The notes under the pieces are model-generated. The model ran no database searches. It worked only from the letters and a program-made list of their open reading frames with translations, and was not told the origin of the DNA. A stretch of DNA of 64,000 bases from contig NZ_QREG01000012.1 of the NCBI RefSeq assembly GCF_003386095.1, positions 1-64,000 of the forward strand. Reading direction: 5' to 3'. A program made the position numbers and the translations under genes. The DNA comes from Marinoscillum furvescens DSM 4134 (GTDB lineage: Bacteria > Bacteroidota > Bacteroidia > Cytophagales > Cyclobacteriaceae). This document shows positions 17,705 through 26,517 of this stretch, piece by piece. Numbering within the stretch: the stretch's first letter is position 1; each line of letters starts with the position of its first letter.

Positions 17705-19357
17705 ATGATGAAGAAGATGAAGAACAATTTGGTCCTGCAAGGACGAGTATTAATGAGCATACTCGTGCTTGCTTTGATGGCTTCATGCGAAACAGGTGAA
17801 GATGCTGAGCCAGAGCAGGAAGATCCCATTGCAAGCTTCCAGTTTGAAGTAAGCACGGATAATTTCCTTGAGGTTACTTTTTCGAACTTTTCAAAAAATG
17901 CCACGAGCTATGCCTGGGATTTTGGAGATGGCAATACAAGTGAGGAAGAAAGCCCTGTACATACATTTGAAACTGTCGGAACCTATGAGGTGACCCTTAC
18001 AGCCAGCAATGAAGCCGGTGTAAGTGCTACCAAAACCAATACGGTAGCGATCTCAGACCCAGATGCTGAGCTTACCAAGCTGGCTGGTCTGGAATCCAAA
18101 ACCTGGATACTACAGCGTGAGGGAGTTGCTCTTGGAATAGGCCCTGCAGCAGGAGATACTCAGTGGTGGAGCTTTGGTGGGGTGACCCCTCTAGGTGATC
18201 GTCCTTGCATACTGGATGATGAATATACCTTTAAGCGTGATGGTTCATTTGAGTTAAACTCAAACGGTACGCTATTTACCGATGGTACTGGTAATGGAGG
18301 TTGGAATGATTCCAATATTGACCTGTGTGGTGATGAAGCGAGTGTAGATTGGACTTCAGCCGGAGGCATTGATATGAGTGCTTATCAAAATGGTGGTGCA
18401 TATACCTACACCTTTGCCGATGGTACATTGAAACTGATGGGAGATGGTGTGTATGTAGGGCTGGCCAATAAGACTAATGCTGGTGATATCGGTACACAGA
18501 GCGCACCTCAAAGTGAGCTTACTTATTCGATTGTTAAGCTTGTAGACAATGATGATGTGGATTCCTTACAAATCGCCTTGCAGGTAAATGGTGAAGCTGT
18601 ATTCTGGACATTTAATCTGGTGCACTATGATGATGAATCAAAGAAACCTGCCATTCCTGCCGAAGGCCCTAAAGCATTATTTGATTTTTCCTATACAGAC
18701 GGAGATCAAACGGTGACATTTACCAATTCATCTAGAAATGCTACAAGTTATACCTGGGATTTTGGAGATGGTAATACCTCTACAGATGAAAATCCTGTGC
18801 ACACTTATTCAGCTGATGGAGTTTACTCCGTTACGCTTACAGCTACAGATGGTACCACAGAGTCTGTTATTACGAAAGCAATAGAACTAAACGTAACGCC
18901 AGTAACTGATTTTGTAATTGACCATGAGTCGGCTGTAACATGGGATGTGTTTGGTGGGTCAGTTGTGGAGATCGTAGCAAACCCTGATGCTTCAGGATTA
19001 AATACCAGTGCCAATGTGCTCAAGCTCACACATGGAGATCAAACCTGGGCCGGAATTGTAACACAACTTGATGGACCACTTGATTTCACTGGCAAGACGA
19101 AAATGAAGGTGAAGCTGTGGGCTCCAGCTACAGGCACACTTAAGTTTAAGTTGGAAGGCGTAGGCGGTGAGCCCAATCAGGAAATAGACCTTACTGTAGA
19201 TAAGGCCAACGAGTGGGTAGAGCTAACATGGGACCTTAGCACGGACATCAATGGAAATCCGGTGGCCTCAAATGCTTACTCAAGAGTGGTATTATTCCCA
19301 GGGTGGGATACCACTACTGCTGATGTATACTACATTGATGATATTACCATGGAGTAA
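17705..19357 (+). CDS. PKD-domain surface glycan-binding lipoprotein (SusE/SGBP position)
   Basis: 550 residues. A lipoprotein signal is present (lipobox LMASC near residues 25-29). It has two PKD domains, about 42-115 and 322-400, each with the motif YxWDFGDGNTS and a later VHTF/VHTY plus VTLTA strand. Between them is an uncharacterised beta-rich region (about 120-315). A C-terminal module (about 405-550), ending in a YYIDDITM strand, looks like a carbohydrate-binding jelly roll. Genes in this slot after SusD usually encode surface glycan-binding proteins that present polysaccharide to the hydrolases. No catalytic motif is visible. The two PKD modules resemble each other strongly, suggesting internal duplication. 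Confidence 0.8.
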   Translation: MMKKMKNNLVLQGRVLMSILVLALMASCETGEDAEPEQEDPIASFQFEVSTDNFLEVTFSNFSKNATSYAWDFGDGNTSEEESPVHTFETVGTYEVTLTASNEAGVSATKTNTVAISDPDAELTKLAGLESKTWILQREGVALGIGPAAGDTQWWSFGGVTPLGDRPCILDDEYTFKRDGSFELNSNGTLFTDGTGNGGWNDSNIDLCGDEASVDWTSAGGIDMSAYQNGGAYTYTFADGTLKLMGDGVYVGLANKTNAGDIGTQSAPQSELTYSIVKLVDNDDVDSLQIALQVNGEAVFWTFNLVHYDDESKKPAIPAEGPKALFDFSYTDGDQTVTFTNSSRNATSYTWDFGDGNTSTDENPVHTYSADGVYSVTLTATDGTTESVITKAIELNVTPVTDFVIDHESAVTWDVFGGSVVEIVANPDASGLNTSANVLKLTHGDQTWAGIVTQLDGPLDFTGKTKMKVKLWAPATGTLKFKLEGVGGEPNQEIDLTVDKANEWVELTWDLSTDINGNPVASNAYSRVVLFPGWDTTTADVYYIDDITME

Positions 19358-19384
19358 ATAAAGCAGAAACGCTTATTTATAAAA

Positions 19385-19427
19385 GATCTATCAGGTTGGT
19401 CAGTACTCCTGATCAATCTGATAGATC
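19385..19427 (+). repeat. 19-bp stem-loop between the glycan-binding and hydrolase genes
   Basis: Bases 19385-19403 pair with 19409-19427 without a gap (17 Watson-Crick pairs and two G-U pairs), closing a 5-base loop TACTC. It sits 28 bp after the SGBP stop and 73 bp before the first GH16 start. A T-run follows only 11 bp later (19441-19445), so it is not a standard terminator. It may protect the susCD-SGBP part of the message or set the ratio between binding and hydrolase genes. Confidence 0.7.
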
Positions 19428-19500
19428 ATACCTCTACTGTTTTTCAGTATCTTATGTTAGGCCAAGTTGTGCTTAGCTCTTATCAAACGAATCACATACT

Positions 19501-20700
19501 ATGCGTAATCTCCTGTTTCTAGTAGGGCTGCTGCTAATCACAGCGTGCCAGGAAGAAAATAACGAAACCGATCCTAACATCGAACTTACCATAACCAACC
19601 TTAGTGTAACGGAAGGAGACGAGAATGCCACCATCGCAGTAGATGTGGCACTTTCTAGTGAAGTTTCAGAAGAATTTACCATCATCTATGAAACAGAAGA
19701 TGGTACTGCAGTAAAGGGAGAGGATTACATCCAAACTGGAGGTCAGATAGCATTCAGTAGTGAAGTGAAAAGACAATCCATTTTTATTGATATCATAGGT
19801 GATTCAGAAAAGGAAGAAGATGAGATCTTCACCGTAAAGTTGCTTGGCATACCAAATACCATTGGTTACGAATCGGATGAAGCCATCATTACCATAATGG
19901 ATGATGATGAAGCAGCTTCGGGTTCTGGTGAATTGGTGATTCCTACTACTGGATATACCTCTCCTGAAACTTACGAAGGCTGGAAACTTGTCTGGCAGGA
20001 TGAGTTTAATGGCGAAGCGCTCAATGAATCAGATTGGACTTACGAGATAGGCGATGGATGTCCGGGGCTGTGTGGCTGGGGCAACAATGAGCTTGAATAC
20101 TATCGAAAGGAAAACACATCGATAGTAGACGGAAACCTGGTTATCACGGCAAAACAAGAACGATTTGGAAATCGCGGGTTTACCTCATCTCGGATTATTA
20201 CAAAAAGGAAACAGTCTTTTCAATATGGTAGAATAGATATTCGTGCTGTTCTGCCGAAGGGACAGGGCCTATGGCCTGCCTTGTGGATGCTCGGAGCTAA
20301 CATAGATCAGGTAGGTTGGCCTGCATGTGGTGAAATCGACATCATGGAAATGATAGGTGGCAATGGTCGCGAAAACACAGTTCATGGTACCATACACTGG
20401 TCAAATGCTGGAAGTCATGCAAACTATGGCGGTAGCAAAAAGCTTAGTACCGGAACATTAGCAGATCAATATCATGTGTATTCGATTATTTGGGATAGTA
20501 ACAAAATCAGCTGGTTGCTAGATGGCGAGGTTTATCACGTAGCAGACATTACTCCTGCAGAGCTATCGGAGTTTCATGAGTCTTTCTTCCTAATCTTTAA
20601 TGTAGCTGTTGGTGGTCGATGGCCAGGATCGCCTGATGCTACTACAGTATTTCCCCAGTATATGATTGTGGATTATATACGTGTCTTTCAGCAACAATAA
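19501..20700 (+). CDS. GH16 endo-beta-1,3-glucanase (laminarinase-type) lipoprotein with Calx-beta domain
   Basis: 399 residues. Lipoprotein signal MRNLLFLVGLLLITAC (Cys16). A Calx-beta domain spans about 28-138 (SVTEGDENATI, TEDGTAVKGEDYI, ITIMDDDE) and probably holds the enzyme off the cell surface. A GH16 jelly roll covers about 155-399, with WQDEFNG at its start and the catalytic motif GEIDIME: nucleophile Glu278, Asp280, acid/base Glu283. Flanking W-rich strands (PKGQGLWPALWML, GTIHW, VAVGGRWPG) are typical of bacterial laminarinases. It cleaves internal beta-1,3 or mixed-linkage glucan bonds at the cell surface, feeding the SusCD transporter. Confidence 0.92.
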   Translation: MRNLLFLVGLLLITACQEENNETDPNIELTITNLSVTEGDENATIAVDVALSSEVSEEFTIIYETEDGTAVKGEDYIQTGGQIAFSSEVKRQSIFIDIIGDSEKEEDEIFTVKLLGIPNTIGYESDEAIITIMDDDEAASGSGELVIPTTGYTSPETYEGWKLVWQDEFNGEALNESDWTYEIGDGCPGLCGWGNNELEYYRKENTSIVDGNLVITAKQERFGNRGFTSSRIITKRKQSFQYGRIDIRAVLPKGQGLWPALWMLGANIDQVGWPACGEIDIMEMIGGNGRENTVHGTIHWSNAGSHANYGGSKKLSTGTLADQYHVYSIIWDSNKISWLLDGEVYHVADITPAELSEFHESFFLIFNVAVGGRWPGSPDATTVFPQYMIVDYIRVFQQQ

Positions 20701-20720
20701 CCCTAACTGTTTAGAGAAGT

Positions 20721-21515
20721 ATGCATTTATTCATTTATACATTTTTAGCCCTTATTTTAACCACCGACCCTTCACCATCATCTTTAGCCCTGGTTTGGTC
20801 AGATGAATTTAACACATCCGAGGTAGACCTAAGTAAATGGACGATCATAGAAGGGGATGGGTGCCCAGAGCTATGCGGTTTCGGTAATCAGGAACTTCAA
20901 CATTATGCATCAGAAAACATCACTTTAGATGATGGTATACTGAAAATCACTGCTCGAAAAGAACAAAAAGGACAAAGAGCCTACAGCAGCGGAAAACTCG
21001 TAAGTAAAGGAAAGGGAGATTGGAAGTATGGCAAAGTGGTGGTGCGGGCCCGGTTGCCACAAGGCACTGGAACCTGGCCAGCCATCTGGATGCTTCCTAC
21101 ATTAGATCGACCATTGAATTGGCCACGTGATGGCGAAATCGACATAATGGAGCATGTGGGGTACAATCAGGGCATGGTCTATGGTACCATTCATACAGAA
21201 AAGTATAACCATGCCATCGGTACACACATTTCAGATAGTATTTATGTTCAAAACGTGCATGAGGAGTTTCACGATTATGCCGTCTTTTGGGACGAACAAA
21301 TAATGATCTGGTCTGTAGACGGCACCGAATATGCGCGCATAGCAAAGGGCAACGAAGAATATGCTGGTTGGCCCTTTGATCAGGAGTACCATCTCATAAT
21401 CAACCTTGCCGTAGGTGGTGCCTGGGGAGGCAAAATGGGTGTGGATGATAGCATTTGGCCTCAATCGCTAGAAATAGACTATGTGAAAGTATATCAACCT
21501 AAACTACCTGAATAA
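20721..21515 (+). CDS. GH16 endo-beta-glucanase (laminarinase-type), secreted
   Basis: 264 residues: a hydrophobic signal (about 1-22, without a lipobox Cys) followed directly by a GH16 domain with no extra module. Catalytic motif GEIDIMEHVG: Glu139 nucleophile, Asp141, Glu144 acid/base. Surrounding family strands are WSDEFNTSEVDLSKW, ARLPQGTGTWPAIWMLP, GTIHTE and LAVGGAWGG. It is clearly related to the upstream GH16 domain but diverged. The lack of a lipid anchor suggests periplasmic location, so it may work on imported oligosaccharides. Its stop overlaps the GH3 ATG by one base (TAATG at 21513-21517). Confidence 0.92.
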   Translation: MHLFIYTFLALILTTDPSPSSLALVWSDEFNTSEVDLSKWTIIEGDGCPELCGFGNQELQHYASENITLDDGILKITARKEQKGQRAYSSGKLVSKGKGDWKYGKVVVRARLPQGTGTWPAIWMLPTLDRPLNWPRDGEIDIMEHVGYNQGMVYGTIHTEKYNHAIGTHISDSIYVQNVHEEFHDYAVFWDEQIMIWSVDGTEYARIAKGNEEYAGWPFDQEYHLIINLAVGGAWGGKMGVDDSIWPQSLEIDYVKVYQPKLPE

Positions 21516-23791
21516 TGAAAACATGGATGATGTTGGTGCTGATACTGTCAGGTATACTGGTAGAAGCTCAGAGCACTATGGATGAAAAGGACGAAAAGAT
21601 TGCCAGGCAGGTACAAGAGTTGCTTGACAAAATGACGCTGGCCGAAAAGGTAGGCCAAACAAACTTATACAATGGCACCTGGGAGTTTACCGGACCGGTA
21701 CCTGCGGACGACAACAGTCAGGAAAAAGCCGAATTAATCAAAAACGGTGGCGTAGGCGGCATGCTCAATGTCTTAACCGCCAAAGGAACACGTGAAGCAC
21801 AGAAACTAGCTGTAGAGAATAGTAGATTGGGCATACCCTTAATTTTTGGCTACGATGTGATACATGGCTATCGTACCATGCTACCTGTACCTTTGGCGCA
21901 GGCGGCGAGTTGGGACCCTGAAGTCGCTCGCAAAGGAGCAGAAGTGGCCGCTAGGGAAGCAGCAGCTAGTGGTTTACATTGGACATTTTCTCCAATGATA
22001 GATATTAGTAGAGATGCCCGTTGGGGACGCATCATGGAGAGTGCGGGAGAAGATGCTTTTCTTACTTCGGTAATGACCAAAGCCTGGGTGGAAGGATATC
22101 AGGGAGAAGATCTGTCCGCTGTACATACCATCGCAGCATGTGCTAAGCACTTTGCAGCGTATGGTTTTGCTGAAGGCGGTCGAGATTACAATACCGTTCA
22201 AATATCTGATCAAACATTGTATAATGTGGTATTGCCTCCTTTCAAGGTGGCTGCCGATGCAGGCGTGGCTACGTTTATGAATGCCTTCAATGAACTAAAC
22301 GGTGTACCGGCAAACGGAAGTGAGTTTTTGCAGCGTGACATATTGAAAGGCAAGTGGGGGTTTGACGGTTTTGTAGTGTCAGACTGGGGTTCTATAGGCG
22401 AAATGATCACGCATGGCTTTGCGGCGAACGATAAGGATGCAGCTCGTAAAGCGATGCGAGCCGGAAGTGATATGGATATGGAAGCCAGGGCTTACGAAAA
22501 GCACCTTGAAGCTCTAGTGTCATCAGGCGAGCTAGATGAGAAAATACTGGATGACGCGGTGCGTCGTATCCTTACCATCAAATTTAAGCTAGGTCTGTTT
22601 GAAGACCCTTACCGTTACTGTGATGAGCAACGTGAGTCCGAGAGCATTGGAACCACGGAGAATCTTGCAGTTGCCAGGGAGGCAGGGCGAAAGTCAATTG
22701 TTTTGTTGAAAAATGATAAGGGTTTATTGCCATTGCCGAAAGACGTAAAATCCATAGCGGTAATTGGCCAATTGGCCAACAGTAAGGACGTGCCCTTGGG
22801 TAGTTGGAGAGCTCAGGCAGTGACTAACTCTGCAGTCTCCGTGTTGGAGGGTATAGAATCAGCCGTTTCATCAGACACTGAAGTAACATTTGCTAAGGGG
22901 TATACACTGACTACAGGTCGACGTACTTTTATTCATGAGTTAACGATTGTACCTGAAGATGAGACGGGTTTTGATGAGGCCATAGCCGTGGCTAAAAGTG
23001 CTGAAGTAACTGTACTTGTACTTGGTGAGGATTGTTTCCAGACTGGAGAGGGTAGAAGTCAGACAGACATTCAGCTAAAGGGAAGTCAGCTAGCTTTGTT
23101 TCGTGAATTGATGAAAGTAAACCAGAACATCGTTGTGGTCTTGATGAATGGAAGACCATTGGCTATACCAGAGCTAGCAGCAGAGGCACCGGCATTAGTA
23201 GAGACCTGGTTTGCCGGCTCACAGGCAGGCCATTCCATCGCAGATGTGCTTTTCGGAAAATACAACCCTTCAGGTAAACTTCCTGTGTCCTTCCCGTACC
23301 ATGTTGGTCAGGAGCCCCTTTATTATGATCGTAAGTCTACCGGAAGACCTCAAACCAACGCTACCGATGACGGATTGGTCTTTTGGTCTCACTATACAGA
23401 TGCCCCAAATGAAGCTCTATATCCATTCGGGTATGGTTTGAGCTATGCTAATTTTGCCTATGACCAGCTGAAATTGTCAAAATCCGACAATGGAGTAACC
23501 GTTTCGGTGAGTATAACCAATACTTCTTCTTTAGACGGTATAGAAACTGTGCAGGTTTATGTTCATGATGTAGTTGCTTCATGGACTCAACCAACCAAAC
23601 GACTTGTAGCCTATAAACAGGTAGAGTTAAAAGCTGGAAGTACATATACCGTAGAATTTGAGCTTACAGAGCAAGAACTGGGCTTCTATCATCAGGGATA
23701 TGAGTTTTATGCCGAAGACGGCACATTTGTAGTGATGGTCGGTGGTAATTCCCGAGACGTACTCAAAAAATCAATTGACCTTTCGTTTTAG
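21515..23791 (+). CDS. GH3 beta-glucosidase (BglX-type), periplasmic
   Basis: 758 residues with a signal peptide (about 1-19). The N-terminal GH3 barrel carries VGGMLN, LIFGYDVIHGYRT, CAKHFAAYG and the nucleophile Asp290 in GFVVSDWGS. The second alpha/beta domain (about 395-620) includes the sugar-site loop VLVLGEDCFQTGEGRSQTD. A fibronectin III-like domain closes the protein (about 660-750). The length and order match BglX-like exo-beta-glucosidases. It would convert laminari-oligosaccharides entering through SusC into glucose. It is the last gene of the PUL, followed after 22 bp by an intrinsic terminator. Confidence 0.95.
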   Translation: MKTWMMLVLILSGILVEAQSTMDEKDEKIARQVQELLDKMTLAEKVGQTNLYNGTWEFTGPVPADDNSQEKAELIKNGGVGGMLNVLTAKGTREAQKLAVENSRLGIPLIFGYDVIHGYRTMLPVPLAQAASWDPEVARKGAEVAAREAAASGLHWTFSPMIDISRDARWGRIMESAGEDAFLTSVMTKAWVEGYQGEDLSAVHTIAACAKHFAAYGFAEGGRDYNTVQISDQTLYNVVLPPFKVAADAGVATFMNAFNELNGVPANGSEFLQRDILKGKWGFDGFVVSDWGSIGEMITHGFAANDKDAARKAMRAGSDMDMEARAYEKHLEALVSSGELDEKILDDAVRRILTIKFKLGLFEDPYRYCDEQRESESIGTTENLAVAREAGRKSIVLLKNDKGLLPLPKDVKSIAVIGQLANSKDVPLGSWRAQAVTNSAVSVLEGIESAVSSDTEVTFAKGYTLTTGRRTFIHELTIVPEDETGFDEAIAVAKSAEVTVLVLGEDCFQTGEGRSQTDIQLKGSQLALFRELMKVNQNIVVVLMNGRPLAIPELAAEAPALVETWFAGSQAGHSIADVLFGKYNPSGKLPVSFPYHVGQEPLYYDRKSTGRPQTNATDDGLVFWSHYTDAPNEALYPFGYGLSYANFAYDQLKLSKSDNGVTVSVSITNTSSLDGIETVQVYVHDVVASWTQPTKRLVAYKQVELKAGSTYTVEFELTEQELGFYHQGYEFYAEDGTFVVMVGGNSRDVLKKSIDLSF

Positions 23792-23813
23792 ATAATGATT
23801 GAATCTATCGTAT

Positions 23814-23837
23814 AAAAGGCCCTTCGGGGCTTTTTTT
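23814..23837 (+). terminator. intrinsic terminator of the PUL
   Basis: Stem AAAAGGCCC / GGGCTTTTT with one G-U pair, TTCG tetraloop (23823-23826), T-run 23831-23837. Confidence 0.9.
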
Positions 23838-24024
23838 ATTGAATCAGATTAGTGAACTATTGCTAATGCTGTTTACCTCATGTTTGCACTTGAAGAATTC
23901 TGCCTGCATTTCACAAAATATAAAGGTCGATTCATAAAAATCACCCTAAATAGGTAGACCACTTTTCATTATCATCTAGTACTTTTAGGATGATTTTAAG
24001 AAGAAATTAGACTATCCATTAACT

Positions 24025-26502
24025 ATGATTAAATCTACACTGACTTCCTTTTTACTACTGGTACTGGTATTTGCCCAGGCTCAGAAGATCCCTTTTCAGG
24101 GTAAACTTGTTGAAAACAATGTGGCTGTAACGGGCACAAAAACGTTTCAATTTTCAATAGACTCTACCTGGAGTGAAACACATACTGACGTCAATGTTCA
24201 GGATGGGTTTTACGCGGTTGTTTTAGGTAGCATTAACCCACTTCCTGTTGATTTGTACCAGGGAAGGGATGAAGTAAGTCTATCGATAAATGTAGATGGG
24301 ACAGCACTTTCTTCGGTCCAATTGTTCGCACCGATTAGTTCAGCAGAGGTTTCACGACGAGAATATATTGGTCCAGACGATTTGCGTGGGAGTGATACCG
24401 TGTATTATTTTCAGGTAAATGCGGATGTAAACCGCGTGCTACAGGTGGACAATCTTGGCTCAGGTTCGCGAGGAAACGCATACGGTATTAGAGCCAATTC
24501 AATAAGCCAGGCTGGTGATACTACTTTTAGAGTTGGAGTGTTTGGTAGTGCCACAGGCGATGGCTCAGGTGATCATACCGGCTTGTATGGCCAGGGCTGG
24601 GGCCAGGGCCACTTTAATAATGGTGTGGTAGGCCGTGCTGGTGGTGCTGGCAATGGAGATGTTGGTTTTGGCACTGGTTCCTACAACTCCGGTATATATG
24701 GAGCAGGGTTCAACAACGCCTGGGGTAACGTAGGGGTAACTGGTGAAGCTCTTGGTTCTACAGGCGTAGATAACGTGGGAGTATCAGGAGTTTCTAGAGT
24801 AAATGATGGCTCAGATACTATACAAAACAAAGGGATGATAGCCCGTGCAGAAGGTCCTGGCATCAACTACGGTATAATGGCAGAAGCTTTTGGAGGAAAA
24901 GAAAATTACGCCGGTATTTTTAATGGCGATGTAGACGTAAATGGTGTTTTACGTGTTAACGGTCAGCAGGTAGGAGCCTCAGACAGTATTTCAGCACGCG
25001 ACATTGAAGTGACAGATGAGTTTGGTACCATGAAGGCTCACCTTAACTATTTTGGCCCTAATAAGTCTGGTAGTTTAGTGATAAACGGCGCTAATGATAG
25101 TACAAAAGTGATTTTAGGCACTGGTGGCGGAGGTTACGGTGCTTACCTCGGTATGTATGACTCTTTACGCTATTTGGGAGCAAGGCTTGGTGTGAATAAC
25201 AAAGGAAGAGGAAATTTATTTACCTACAACGAGCAGCATAAAAACGTTGGCTGGATTGGTTCCAACGATGGTAATAGTGGTCTTATGCAAATCGTTGGGT
25301 ATGATGATGCCGGTAACCAACTAGGGGCCATGCTTGGTTATCACCCTGGAGGTCTTCCCACGCTTATTTTGGAAAGTAACAATGGTGGTGTTGGTCCATT
25401 TGCTAATCTGATTCACCTTAATACATTCCAAAATGGTGTAGGAAACTATGTGGGAGAGATCAATTTGGGATCACAGAACCGAACCAATAACGGAGTAGGC
25501 TCTGGTATTACCATGAGCATAGATGATAACGACCTGCCATTTATTCAATTAAAAGGTGGTAATGATCTCGGCTGGGATGTCCGTGGACAATTTAAGCTAG
25601 ACAGTGTTGGTTCGCTAGGTACAGCTGGCAGACTTGAGCTACTCGGGCCTGGAGGAAATGTAAACAATGATGTTCTGCAGCTTTTTAGTGTAGGCGCGTC
25701 ATTTGATCCTGGAGGGCAAGATGCTGGTAGAGCTGCCGGCGAAATGTTCCTTTGGGGAGGTGAAGCTCCAAACTTCCAGTTTGGAGGTAGACAATGGGAG
25801 AACACAGATCAGGCCTACTTTACCATGTATGGAAGTCATGATGATGGAGGTGGATGGTACATGTCCAACCTCAATATGGAGGTAGTAAATCAGGGAGCTT
25901 ACGAAGGAGTTTCTTTTAAGATGTTTAATACCCAAAGTGGTGGAATAGCTCAGGAAAATGTTCTGATTGAAAGTAACCTTTACGGATCTAATGGTGGAGG
26001 TATTGTACTTCGTAATCTGAGTGATAGTGTGACTATTGAATTATTAGGAGAGGGTGGTACAATAAACGCCACTACAGTTAACCAATCATCTGATCGTAGA
26101 CTAAAGGAAAATATCGTTTCGCAAGAAGGAGCTTTAGCTAAAGTAAAAGAACTTCAAGGTGTTACTTATGAGTGGAAAAATGATGAGACTGACGCTCAAA
26201 ACATTGGCTTCATCGCTCAGGAGGTAGAAAAAGTATATCCTGAAGTGGTAACTACTCGTCAAGATGGATTCAAGGCAGTAAACTACGCCGTGTTGGTCTC
26301 TGCACTGGTAGAAGCCATCAAGGAGCTCGATGCGAAAGTAGCTGACTTAAAGACGGAGAATGCAGACCTAAAGGCGGCACTTAATGAAAGTGCATCTCAG
26401 GATGATTTGAGTGAACTCAAAGCGGAAATTGAATCCATCAAAAAACTGCTTTCGCTCTCTGTAGAGCAAAACAAAACGACCACTGTAGGTCAAACAAAAT
26501 AA
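24025..26502 (+). CDS. secreted tail-fibre-like protein with C-terminal S74 intramolecular chaperone
   Basis: 825 residues. Signal peptide about 1-19 (ending AQA). The N-terminal 110 residues (KIPFQGKLVENNVAV and following) are a beta domain seen in many Bacteroidota surface proteins. A long glycine- and asparagine-rich beta region (about 140-690) probably forms a trimeric fibre. The C-terminus is a Peptidase_S74 / endosialidase chaperone domain beginning SSDRRLKENI (about 691) with IGFIAQEVEKVYPEVV, and ends in a leucine-rich coiled coil (about 770-815). Such domains direct trimerisation and cut themselves off before the conserved Ser. A -7-like box TACTTTTA is at 23980-23987. The LRR gene follows at once. 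Confidence 0.82.
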   Translation: MIKSTLTSFLLLVLVFAQAQKIPFQGKLVENNVAVTGTKTFQFSIDSTWSETHTDVNVQDGFYAVVLGSINPLPVDLYQGRDEVSLSINVDGTALSSVQLFAPISSAEVSRREYIGPDDLRGSDTVYYFQVNADVNRVLQVDNLGSGSRGNAYGIRANSISQAGDTTFRVGVFGSATGDGSGDHTGLYGQGWGQGHFNNGVVGRAGGAGNGDVGFGTGSYNSGIYGAGFNNAWGNVGVTGEALGSTGVDNVGVSGVSRVNDGSDTIQNKGMIARAEGPGINYGIMAEAFGGKENYAGIFNGDVDVNGVLRVNGQQVGASDSISARDIEVTDEFGTMKAHLNYFGPNKSGSLVINGANDSTKVILGTGGGGYGAYLGMYDSLRYLGARLGVNNKGRGNLFTYNEQHKNVGWIGSNDGNSGLMQIVGYDDAGNQLGAMLGYHPGGLPTLILESNNGGVGPFANLIHLNTFQNGVGNYVGEINLGSQNRTNNGVGSGITMSIDDNDLPFIQLKGGNDLGWDVRGQFKLDSVGSLGTAGRLELLGPGGNVNNDVLQLFSVGASFDPGGQDAGRAAGEMFLWGGEAPNFQFGGRQWENTDQAYFTMYGSHDDGGGWYMSNLNMEVVNQGAYEGVSFKMFNTQSGGIAQENVLIESNLYGSNGGGIVLRNLSDSVTIELLGEGGTINATTVNQSSDRRLKENIVSQEGALAKVKELQGVTYEWKNDETDAQNIGFIAQEVEKVYPEVVTTRQDGFKAVNYAVLVSALVEAIKELDAKVADLKTENADLKAALNESASQDDLSELKAEIESIKKLLSLSVEQNKTTTVGQTK

Positions 26503-26517
26503 TTGGTGATTGTGAGG

